Below are positions 25,341 through 32,967 of a stretch of DNA of 64,000 nt, one piece after another. Each line of letters opens with the position of its first letter. The stretch's first letter is position 1. Source of the stretch: an uncultured Gemmatimonadota bacterium (lineage in GTDB: Bacteria; Gemmatimonadota; Gemmatimonadetes; Gemmatimonadales; Gemmatimonadaceae); the NCBI GenBank assembly GCA_902825965.1, contig CADEDA010000004.1, positions 171,498-235,497 on the forward strand. The letters run 5' to 3'. The notes beneath the pieces are model-generated. The model saw only the letters and a program-made list of their open reading frames with translations, did not search any database and was not told the origin of the DNA. The translations under genes and the position numbers were made by a program.

Positions 25341-27422
25341 TCAAGGCGTGCCCGGACCGTCAATCCGCACGACGTGCAGATAGCCGTCCGCGCTGCGCAC
25401 ATCGCGCAGGACTCCGGCCCTGTCGACAGTCACTTGCCAGCGACTCATCCCACTGCCGTTCAAGCCAGGAACGAGCACCGAATAGTGGCGTGTCCCGACG
25501 TCGCCCGCCGCACCATCAGCCCCACGCGTGACTCGCCAGGTCACGGCTCCCACCAGTCCGGCCCGCCCGTGTTCCTCCTCGTTGAGTTCGGCGCGCAGGC
25601 CGTCGATCAAGCGGGACTCACCAACCGCCATCGTCGCGGACGCAGCCACGACCAACTGCAAGGTGCCGACGAGGTCGATGTCCACGTTCACGCCCTGTAG
25701 CGGACCGCCGAGCACGATGGCGGGGTCCGTCGGCTGCACCCAGCGTTCGCTTGACCCCGCCAGATTCGCGTCCACCTGAACCGTGCCGTCCGCAAGCTGC
25801 AACCGTACCTCGGCCGGCGCGCCCGCAACCCAGCGCTGCACCAGCAGCGTCGCGCCGCCGTCCACGCGACGGTACTCCATGCTGGTCCGCGTTTCGAGGT
25901 GCGGGTCGATCGACGACTGCGCGGACAGCCGCATCACCATCCTGTCGGAGCGCGTCATGGCGACGCGCTCTTCGCCGACCGAGAGCCCGCGCGCGCGGAT
26001 GTCGTAACGCGCGCAGGTCGCGGGCGCCGCGCAAGGCAGCGCCGGGAACATCGCGAATCGCTCACGGCGTGCGCCTGCCAATCGGGCTGACTCGGCGCGC
26101 AGCGCTTCCACTGGCAGCCACCGTCCGCGCAGGACCACGCCCACCGGGTCCGCGAGCGCCGCGACATCGGCGAGGGGATCGGCGCGCAGCAGCACGAGGT
26201 CCGCGCGTTTCCCGACCGCGATGGTTCCTGCAGCGTCCAACTCGCCCAGGAACTCCGCCGCATCGCGTGTTGCGGCCCGAAGGGACTCGTACGGCGTCAG
26301 CCCCACCTCCACCAAGTTGCGCACCTCTTCGTGCATCGAGATGCCGGGGAGGATGAACGGATAGCCGGCATCGGTGCCGACCAGCAGTCGCGCACCGGCG
26401 CGGTGCAGCCGCGACACCAGATCGGGCGCGCCGCTGTAGCGATAGTCCGGAACGTTGACGAGGCGCCCGAAGGCACGTGTCCAGTGCATGCGCTGTCGCG
26501 GCGGCACTTGGGCGATGCCTGGCAGAGCCAGCAAGCCCGCGAGGCTGTCGCGCCGCGCGCGGGCCTTGTGGATGGTCAGCGTCGGAATCGTCCACTGTCC
26601 GGCTCCAGCGATGCGCGCCGCATCGCGGTCACGCTCTCGCTCGGGGACGAACGCCGCGCCGGTCTCGGTGTCCACTTCGCCGACCAAGTTGTCCCGCGAC
26701 CGTTGCCCGGACTCATGCACGAGCTCGCGGGGCACCTTCCAGGGCGTGTGCCCGGTGACGGGCAGGCCGATGCGCCGCGCCTCGTCGAGCACGGCGAAGT
26801 ATGGGAGCGGCTCGATGCCGACATAGACCATCACAGCGTCATAGCCAGCGCGTCGCTGCGCCCGAACGATGCGCCGCGCCTCCTCGGTGGACGCGAGCGA
26901 GCCAGCGCTCGAGTAGCTGGGCTCGATGCCGTCGAGGACCGGGCCGGTCGAGAACACACGCGGGCCGATGCGACGGCCCGCCGCGATGTCCTCGCGCAAC
27001 GCGAGGTGGGCGAGTCGTCCTGGTGCGGCGTTGCGCACGGTGGTCACGCCAAACGCGAGGAACTGCGGCAGGGCCCACTCATGGATGTGGGCGTACAAGT
27101 CGTACAGCCCAGGCAGCAGATAGCGGTCTCGTCCGTCGATCCGTTCGGCGTCACGCGGTACCGCCGTCGTCGCAGCAGGGCCCATCGCCACGATCACTCC
27201 GTCACGGATGATCACGGTGTGCCCGTGCAGCACGTCTGCGCTCTCCATGGGCAGCACATGCACGTTGGTGATTGCCACGCTCCGCGCGCCCGGGGGTTGT
27301 GCATGGGCCGCGAGGGCGAGCGAGATGAGCAGGCCCAGGGTCGCAAGGGCATTGCCAGTCGCGCGGAGACGGACGAGCGAAGCGATGGTCACGTGGATCG
27401 GTGAGGAATCGGTCAGCAACAT
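25341..27422 (-). CDS. Exported amidohydrolase-family protein with extra C-terminal domain
   Basis: 693 residues. After a signal peptide (ending AHAQ), an amidohydrolase core: HIH metal ligands in LYAHIHEW, downstream HTPWK, and TDAGYPF (Asp in the last metal site), followed by AAEFLGELDAAGTIAVGKRADLVLL, the usual end of this enzyme fold. Members hydrolyse cyclic amides, imides or peptides. An additional ~230 residues at the C-terminus (about 465-693) have no recognised domain. The ATG at 27422 was preferred; the upstream TTG at 27464 is less likely. Divergent from the AraC regulator gene, which may control it. Confidence 0.8.
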   Translation of the reverse strand: MLLTDSSPIHVTIASLVRLRATGNALATLGLLISLALAAHAQPPGARSVAITNVHVLPMESADVLHGHTVIIRDGVIVAMGPAATTAVPRDAERIDGRDRYLLPGLYDLYAHIHEWALPQFLAFGVTTVRNAAPGRLAHLALREDIAAGRRIGPRVFSTGPVLDGIEPSYSSAGSLASTEEARRIVRAQRRAGYDAVMVYVGIEPLPYFAVLDEARRIGLPVTGHTPWKVPRELVHESGQRSRDNLVGEVDTETGAAFVPERERDRDAARIAGAGQWTIPTLTIHKARARRDSLAGLLALPGIAQVPPRQRMHWTRAFGRLVNVPDYRYSGAPDLVSRLHRAGARLLVGTDAGYPFILPGISMHEEVRNLVEVGLTPYESLRAATRDAAEFLGELDAAGTIAVGKRADLVLLRADPLADVAALADPVGVVLRGRWLPVEALRAESARLAGARRERFAMFPALPCAAPATCARYDIRARGLSVGEERVAMTRSDRMVMRLSAQSSIDPHLETRTSMEYRRVDGGATLLVQRWVAGAPAEVRLQLADGTVQVDANLAGSSERWVQPTDPAIVLGGPLQGVNVDIDLVGTLQLVVAASATMAVGESRLIDGLRAELNEEEHGRAGLVGAVTWRVTRGADGAAGDVGTRHYSVLVPGLNGSGMSRWQVTVDRAGVLRDVRSADGYLHVVRIDGPGTP

Positions 27423-27484
27423 TGTCCGCTGGGTCGGCGTTCGTAGAATTGCGGTGGCAGTCAATCACCTTCACGGTTTGCTCG

Positions 27485-28342
27485 ATGCCTGCTCACCGTC
27501 ACACTGCGACCGCCTCCGAGCGTACCGACTCCGGTATCGCCTTCCGCGACGCTCCGCCGGATCCCAGGCTCGCGCCCTGGGTGGCGTCGTTCTGGTTGCT
27601 GCGCATCGCCGAATCCGCCGCCGCACGACGCTACTGGGTACTGCCCGACGGCTGTGCGCATCTCGTGCTGCCGCTGCATGGGGGGCACGTCACCGCGAGT
27701 GGCCCACGGCCGCTGCCGCAGCGTCGAATCGCGGTGCCGGGCAGCAACGTGTTCGGTGTGCGTGTACAACCAGGTGCCCTGCGCGCCATGCTCCGACTCG
27801 AGGCGCTCCCGTCGCTGCGTGCGCGGAGCGTCGCATTGCATCGCTACACCCGACTCAGCGGCATCGAAGGCTGGGCGCGCACCTGCAGTCCGCGAGACGG
27901 CTTCGCGAGGCTGGTCGAACGCGCAACAGCGGCCCTGCTGCCCATCGTCGCCGACGCGCGCGAGCCCGACGCGATCGTAACGGCGGCCATACGGCGTGTG
28001 CACGCAGATCACCCGCCGCATCCGACGGTCGCGTCGCTGGCCGCCGGTGCGGGTCTCTCGCCACGCCAGTTCCTGCGCCGCTTCGTCGACGCCGTTGACC
28101 TCACACCGCGTGAGTACGGCAACATCTGGCGATTCAGACGATGCGTGCTTGGCCTGTTGGAGGATCACGACAGCACCTGGACGACGCGCGCGGCAACGGG
28201 CGGGTTTGCGGACCAAAGCCATCTGATTCGCGAGTTCCGCCGTCTGGGAGGAATGACCCCGCGGCAGTTTGTCACGCGCCTGCGGAACGTCGCCCACGAG
28301 CGCGTGTGGGATCCTACACGACCGGAGTACCGCCCCAGCTGA
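27485..28342 (+). CDS. AraC-family transcriptional regulator
   Basis: 285 residues. The N-terminal half (WVASFWLLRIAE ... WVLPDGCAHLVLPL ... VPGSNVFGVRVQPGALRAML) is the DUF6597-like sensor domain of a subgroup of AraC regulators; the C-terminal ~100 residues carry two helix-turn-helix motifs (PTVASLAAGAGLSPRQFLRRFVD and ATGGFADQSHLIREFRRLGGMTPRQF). It is divergent from the amidohydrolase with 62 bases between starts, so it probably regulates that gene. Four bases separate its stop from the convergent DUF2785-like gene. Confidence 0.88.
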   Translation: MPAHRHTATASERTDSGIAFRDAPPDPRLAPWVASFWLLRIAESAAARRYWVLPDGCAHLVLPLHGGHVTASGPRPLPQRRIAVPGSNVFGVRVQPGALRAMLRLEALPSLRARSVALHRYTRLSGIEGWARTCSPRDGFARLVERATAALLPIVADAREPDAIVTAAIRRVHADHPPHPTVASLAAGAGLSPRQFLRRFVDAVDLTPREYGNIWRFRRCVLGLLEDHDSTWTTRAATGGFADQSHLIREFRRLGGMTPRQFVTRLRNVAHERVWDPTRPEYRPS

Positions 28343-28346
28343 CGGT

Positions 28347-29255
28347 TCACACACGGATCAGGCGACGCAGCTCGCGGTCCACGAGCGTCGCGAGCCCATC
28401 GTTGGCAGGACGCGCGGCGCGCGCCGCAAGCCCGAGCGTGTGAAGGAAGCTGAGGATGTTCAGCCTGCGGGCCCGTCCACTCGCGGACTCGAACGCCGCG
28501 CCCCAGTTCCCGATCGGACCCGGGTCCGCAAGCGTCGCCATCCATGCGTCCCAGAACGCCGCGCGAAGCACGCCACTTGCGTGGATGAGCGCCACCGTCC
28601 GCGCCATGCGTTCGGGCTCGGCATCGAGATACACGTGTGCGTCGTGCGCCGGAACCTGCGAGGCCAACGCCAGCAACAGCCGCTCGATGGTCGCTGGCGG
28701 AACACGGGGATGCACGCCGAGCTGCAGGATGAGATCAGCACTGTGCGCAGCATCGTGGCGCCAGCCGTCGCGCTGGTCGTAGCCGCGATAATCACGAATC
28801 CCTTCCATGTGTCTCGCCGCGGCATCGGCGATCGCCGCCAGCGTCGCGGGCGCGAGTGCGCTGTCGAGCCGATCAGCCCGGACGATCTCCGACAGCGTCA
28901 GGGCGGCAAAGGACTGTGTGAAGCCCGCGCTGTCCCGCGCCGATGTCAACAGCGCGAGCCCGCGCTCACCAAGGCGCTGCACCGTCGCCGTCGACAAGAG
29001 CTTGCCGCGCAGCCACCCCGAGATGGCCGCCGCGGCAATCTCATCGCGGAGCACAGGATCGCGCGCCGAAAGGCAGTCCATCAACCGCAACGCGAGCGTG
29101 GGCCGCTCCCCATCCTCGATCGCGAACCGCTGGCTGCGCAGTGCGAGGAGCCGCTCCTGCGTGATGCCTGCAGGCGGGCAGGACTGGGCGCTGACACTGC
29201 TCATCGCGAGAGTGAGGGCGAAGCCGACAGCCAGCGAACGCCGAGCACCGATCAT
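28347..29255 (-). CDS. DUF2785-type exported protein
   Basis: 302 residues. Signal peptide ends SSVSAQ; the mature part (ISGWLRGKLLSTATVQRLGERGL ... YRGYDQRDGWRHDAAHSADLILQLG ... LASQVPAHDAHVYLDAEPERMA) matches the DUF2785 pattern of helical proteins of unknown role. Its start overlaps the end of the preceding amidohydrolase-fusion gene (29252) by four bases, so both form a leftward pair. Confidence 0.7.
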   Translation of the reverse strand: MIGARRSLAVGFALTLAMSSVSAQSCPPAGITQERLLALRSQRFAIEDGERPTLALRLMDCLSARDPVLRDEIAAAAISGWLRGKLLSTATVQRLGERGLALLTSARDSAGFTQSFAALTLSEIVRADRLDSALAPATLAAIADAAARHMEGIRDYRGYDQRDGWRHDAAHSADLILQLGVHPRVPPATIERLLLALASQVPAHDAHVYLDAEPERMARTVALIHASGVLRAAFWDAWMATLADPGPIGNWGAAFESASGRARRLNILSFLHTLGLAARAARPANDGLATLVDRELRRLIRV

Positions 29256-30679
29256 CGAGCGCTCCGCGGCATCGTCCGGAAGATGCCGCCTTCGGCACCG
29301 CGCACGATGCGGTCCACTTCCTGCAGCGTCAGCCCCACGCGCGAAAGCAGTGCCTCGCGTCCGCGCAACGGGTCGAAGACCGGATAGTCCGAGCCGAAGA
29401 TCACTCGGTCCAGGTTCATCGCGCGGAGATCGTCTCTCAGTAGCGCCGCCTCTGCAGCCGTCGTGGCTGGCACGCCCTCCGACTCCGTCTCCAGGACCAC
29501 GGCCGAGAGCTCGAAGTACAGCCGCCGCCGCGGCCCGCTTGCCTCCACGTCTCGGCGCCAGCCCAGCAGAGTACGGAACACCGTACGTGTCCACGGGCCA
29601 TAGCCGCCGCTGCCGCCGAGGTGCGCGACCACGACGACGAGGCTCGGATGCGGCCCAAGGACCTGCTCGGCGAGTGCGCGCACGTGCGCTGAGTCGTGCC
29701 CACGACGCTGTGGGTCGACGTGGAGCAGGATCGGGAGCCGGTTGGCGGCGGCAAACTGCGCGATCTGCGCAAGGCGACGCAGGTGCGAGGCATCGCGCAG
29801 GTCCACCTGCGAGCTTGCCAAGTGCAGCTTGATGCCGGCAATGCTGAGGGAGTCGCGGCACCAGCGGAGGTCCTCCAAGGCCCAGTCGGCCAGTGCCGGC
29901 ACTGAGCAGAGCGAGACCGCGCGTCCCGGATGTGCCGCCGCCGCCGCGGCCACGTGGACATTCTCGCGTCGCACGCGCCGCCGCACCTCGGCGGCGTCAA
30001 TGCCCAACTCCCCGACGAACTCCGGATTCGCGTAGAGATGGCCCATCGGCAGGAGCACGACCGCGGCGAGCGAATCCCCGCGTGCTCCGAGCAGCGTCGA
30101 GGGCGAGCCGTAGATGGAGTCTGGACGCGTGAACGTCACACCGATCGCGCGCCAGTCACGCATGACGTCGGGGCCGAGCACGTGGACGTGGTGGTCCACG
30201 ACGCCGGGAGCCGACGCCGGACGGACACGGTTGCCCGAGGTGTGCGATGCGATCGCGCGCCATGTGCCATCGGACTGCTTCAGCAGGATGTTCGTGGACT
30301 GGTACTCGGTCACTTCGAGACGGCCGTCTGCGTCGTCGTACACCACGCCGGTTCCCGCCACGATGGCCGTGCCGTTTGCGTGCACGTCGAGCCGCGTGAC
30401 GTGAAAGACCAACGAGTCGTAGGAGGGACGGTTCTCGCGCAGCCATTCGAGTTCCTCCCGCTTCGAGGACCAGCCACCGTCACTGCGGATCATCCGGAAG
30501 TCGTCGGCAAGGATGCGGTCAAGCAACGCGATGTCCTGCGTCTGGTAAGCCCTCGGCCAGTCGACGGTCTTCAGGCGCCTGAGCGCATCGTGGTCAGCCG
30601 TCTGCGCGTGTGCGGCAGCCGACAGGAGCGCGAGGCCGAGGCTCGCGGCGTGGAGGCAGGTGCGAGGAGTGCGTGGCAT
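29252..30679 (-). CDS. Exported amidohydrolase-2 protein with N-terminal DUF4440/NTF2 domain
   Basis: 475 residues. Signal peptide ends AHAQ. Residues about 28-155 form a DUF4440 domain (DIALLDRILADDFRMIRSDGGWSSKREELEWLREN ... FHVTRLDVHANGTAIVAGTGVV ... GTWRAIASHTSG). Residues about 160-475 form an amidohydrolase-2/TIM barrel (VVDHHVHVLG metal ligands, LPILLHVDP, VVVVAHLGGSGGYGPW, RVIFGSDYPVFDP). Fusions of this type are not common. The gene is coupled (ATGA) to the DUF2785-like gene downstream. Substrate unknown. Confidence 0.8.
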   Translation of the reverse strand: MPRTPRTCLHAASLGLALLSAAAHAQTADHDALRRLKTVDWPRAYQTQDIALLDRILADDFRMIRSDGGWSSKREELEWLRENRPSYDSLVFHVTRLDVHANGTAIVAGTGVVYDDADGRLEVTEYQSTNILLKQSDGTWRAIASHTSGNRVRPASAPGVVDHHVHVLGPDVMRDWRAIGVTFTRPDSIYGSPSTLLGARGDSLAAVVLLPMGHLYANPEFVGELGIDAAEVRRRVRRENVHVAAAAAAHPGRAVSLCSVPALADWALEDLRWCRDSLSIAGIKLHLASSQVDLRDASHLRRLAQIAQFAAANRLPILLHVDPQRRGHDSAHVRALAEQVLGPHPSLVVVVAHLGGSGGYGPWTRTVFRTLLGWRRDVEASGPRRRLYFELSAVVLETESEGVPATTAAEAALLRDDLRAMNLDRVIFGSDYPVFDPLRGREALLSRVGLTLQEVDRIVRGAEGGIFRTMPRSAR

Positions 30680-31105
30680 TCATCGAATGTGCGGTGCGGT
30701 TGGCGGGAGCGCTTGAACGTTTCGGACATGTCGACCGGGTCGACCGGTTGCCGAGACACTCAAGGGGCCGCGTCGTCTCGCTGCGCCTGACCGCAGTGAC
30801 ATCATCGAAGGCGTGATCGAGACGCTCGCTCCGCACGACGGACGACTGGTTGCGCCACTCGCTCAGCGTCCGCCGCCCCAACTCGAGTGAGTGCGTGCGC
30901 ATACCACTCGAGCGCCCCGAAATAGTCGGGGATGGTGCGCGACCGCGCGCGTTACTCGCGCGATACTCGCGCGTGAAGCCGAGTGCGAAGCGGTGTCGAA
31001 GCCATGCCATGAGCATACACGGGACCTCGTGTGTCGCCCCGACCTCAGGTTGAAGCCTGGCCGTTCACGTCAGATACGGCTTGGCGGCTGGGCTCTGGAG
31101 CTTCC
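30680..31105. other. Gap of about 430 bases with a broken small gene
   Basis: No intact gene. Contains the frameshifted frame described at 30802-31016, an inverted set of CGCGC-rich short repeats near 30945-30965, and no other clear signal. Confidence 0.4.
30802..31016 (-). pseudogene. Frameshifted small gene, unrecognised
   Basis: Read leftward from the ATG at 31016, the frame gives MLMAWLRHRFALGFTREYRA, then loses sense; shifting frame by one near 30925 gives DYFGALEWYAHALTRVGAAD and continues RVAQPVVRR to a stop at 30802. Joined, the two parts give a plausible ~70-residue protein. The likely reading is a small gene broken by a frameshift; a sequencing error would explain the same. Neither part is recognised. 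Confidence 0.3.
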
Positions 31106-31510
31106 TCATTCCTGGATGAGTCGTGCGATCATGTGCGCCACGCCGAACGCCGCTGCAATGCCGCCTATGGATCCCGTGACGACCCTGATACGAACCGCTG
31201 GCGTGACGATGGTATGACGCGCACGAATGACGAGTGCCATTCCGCTCACGGCCGCCACCGCAACGACCGCAGCTGGCAGCAGCAGGCTGAGCACGAAGAG
31301 GACGATATCCGACGCACAGGTCAGACTCTGCAGCAGTGGTAACGCTTGAACGATAAGAACTGCGAAGGCAAAACCCGACCAGAGCGCGAATCGACGGGAA
31401 CCCGACGCGCGGGCGAGTGATCCACTCGCGAACACAGCAACGCCCGTGAAGAGAATCGCGAGCCACCAGATCGACAAGAAGCCGGAGGGGCCATCGATGT
31501 CCATGCACAT
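31106..31510 (-). CDS. Small four-helix membrane protein
   Basis: 134 residues with four predicted membrane helices (about 9-29, 38-57, 66-93 and 108-130). The ATG at 31510 has a GAGGTG Shine-Dalgarno seven bases upstream. I do not recognise the family. It stands between a gene remnant and an IS3-like remnant. Confidence 0.55.
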   Translation of the reverse strand: MCMDIDGPSGFLSIWWLAILFTGVAVFASGSLARASGSRRFALWSGFAFAVLIVQALPLLQSLTCASDIVLFVLSLLLPAAVVAVAAVSGMALVIRARHTIVTPAVRIRVVTGSIGGIAAAFGVAHMIARLIQE

Positions 31511-32137
31511 CTCAGCACCTCGTATCGGGCGTCGCCCGTCTGTTCAACGTGAGACTGCGCTGTGGGTGCAACTACGGGCCGCGGCACCGCTGCCGCTTCC
31601 GCACCCACGACTGAATCGGCCCGGGTTTTCCCGAGGCTCCATTTCGTGAGGGGTTGGAGCCACGCCAAGACGTTCACAATTTGCGCCTGAGTTCCGCGAG
31701 CGCGCCATCCGGATGGTGGTGGAGCAGACGCCGCAACACAACTCGCAGTGGGCCGCGGTTTGCTCGATTGCCGAGAAAGTGGGATGCCACCGGGAGACCC
31801 TGCGCCTCGGAAGAAGACAACTGCTGCGTGGCAAGACTCCAACCTCTCAGAGATCGGAGCCGCCGACAATCCCGGTGCGGTTCCAGCGCTCGATTGATTC
31901 ACATCGAGCCGGACGTACGCGAGCAAGCAGTCACGAGTAGCATCGAACACGCCTGGCCGGACAAGCGCCTGTTGCTGCTTACCGTCTTGCACGAATCTGC
32001 GCATCCGCTCTGTCCTCAGGTGTCACACCCCTGAGGCATGCAGGGCTCCTACAGTGGAATCCCGTTCCGGAATTTCAATCGCCCCATTCACGAGTCTCCG
32101 ACCACACCCCGCTCACCCTGCATCTCGTGGTGACACC
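31511..32137. other. Gap of about 630 bases holding an IS3-family OrfA remnant
   Basis: No intact gene. The main content is the transposase fragment at 31650-31940; flanking sequence shows no obvious terminal inverted repeats. Confidence 0.5.
31650..31940 (+). mobile_element. Remnant of IS3-family transposase OrfA
   Basis: The plus-strand frame starting after the stop at 31647-31649 reads SQFAPEFRERAIRMVVEQTPQHNSQWAAVCSIAEKVGCHRETLR, the N-terminal helix-turn-helix of IS3-family OrfA (typical pattern PEFRERAVRMV ... WAAIRSIAxKIG ... ETLRRWV). The usual tryptophan-valine continuation is lost after ETLR and no start codon remains; the frame then runs on to a stop at 31938-31940 without transposase-like sequence. 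No OrfB or terminal repeats are seen. It is a fossil, not an active element. Confidence 0.8.
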
Positions 32138-32869
32138 ATGAAGGCCGACTTGTTGCGTCCGCTTCCCGCATCACTCGCGGCTGCGCTGGCGCTATTGTGC
32201 GTACCCGCCCTCCACGCGCAGGTACTTCCCGACATCCCCCTGCGCGCAAAAAAGCACCGCCATCCTCAGTGCCCTCGCCGAGCGAGCGACCAGGGTCGGA
32301 AAGGACTCCCGGTCTCGACTTGCTCGGTGCTCAACGCACTAGGCTTCGAGGAGTTCGCGCTGCGCGAGGCGCCGGCGCTCCGCGCGCGGCTGGTTGATGA
32401 TCCCGCGTCGCTGGAATGCAGGTTGAAGCCGAGTGACCGGTTTGCCGGACCTTGGACCACATCTGGCGAGGTCACACACGTCGCCATCCGCTCGCGACCG
32501 GTTGGCCCGCCGCTGGCGATCGTGGAGCTTGAGGTGTGGAAGGGCCCGCGGGAGTACGCGAACGAGACCTTTGAGTTCGTCGTTTCGTCCGATTCGATCT
32601 GGTCACCAACGCGCTACGAGGAGCTCTGCTGCACCGTCATCCATCCCCGCGCCGAGCCCGCGCGGCGTCCGCTTGTGATCCTGAACGGAGCGCTGCTCCC
32701 ACTCGGTGTCTCGCCGGACTCGGCACTGCGACGCGTCAGCGGCCATGTCGTCGATAGCATTCGGGTCTATCACGCAACGGAGGGTGGCATCGCTGCCAAG
32801 TACGGATCGCGAGCTGCCGCCAACGGTGTGATCGTGATCGGGACTCACGCTCCCGCGGGACGGCCATAG
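32138..32869 (+). CDS. Exported protein ending in a TonB-receptor-plug-like motif
   Basis: 243 residues. Signal peptide ends LHAQ. The C-terminal ~55 residues (VILNGALLPLGVSPDSALRRVSGHVVDSIRVYHATEGGIAAKYGSRAAANGVIVIGTH) resemble the end of SusC/TonB-dependent receptor plug domains, where the typical pattern is IESIEVLKG...AALYGSRAANGVILI. There is no barrel: the protein stops there. It may be a stand-alone plug, a signalling or binding protein, or a truncated receptor. The IS3 remnant lies just upstream, so truncation is possible. Confidence 0.6.
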   Translation: MKADLLRPLPASLAAALALLCVPALHAQVLPDIPLRAKKHRHPQCPRRASDQGRKGLPVSTCSVLNALGFEEFALREAPALRARLVDDPASLECRLKPSDRFAGPWTTSGEVTHVAIRSRPVGPPLAIVELEVWKGPREYANETFEFVVSSDSIWSPTRYEELCCTVIHPRAEPARRPLVILNGALLPLGVSPDSALRRVSGHVVDSIRVYHATEGGIAAKYGSRAAANGVIVIGTHAPAGRP

Positions 32870-32967
32870 CGCCACTCAGGACCGCGACTGTACGCTACCC
32901 TGCAAGGCGCGTGCGACCCCAGCGCATCGTTGACCAGGCATTTGCGGGGTACGTGCGCCAACATGCA

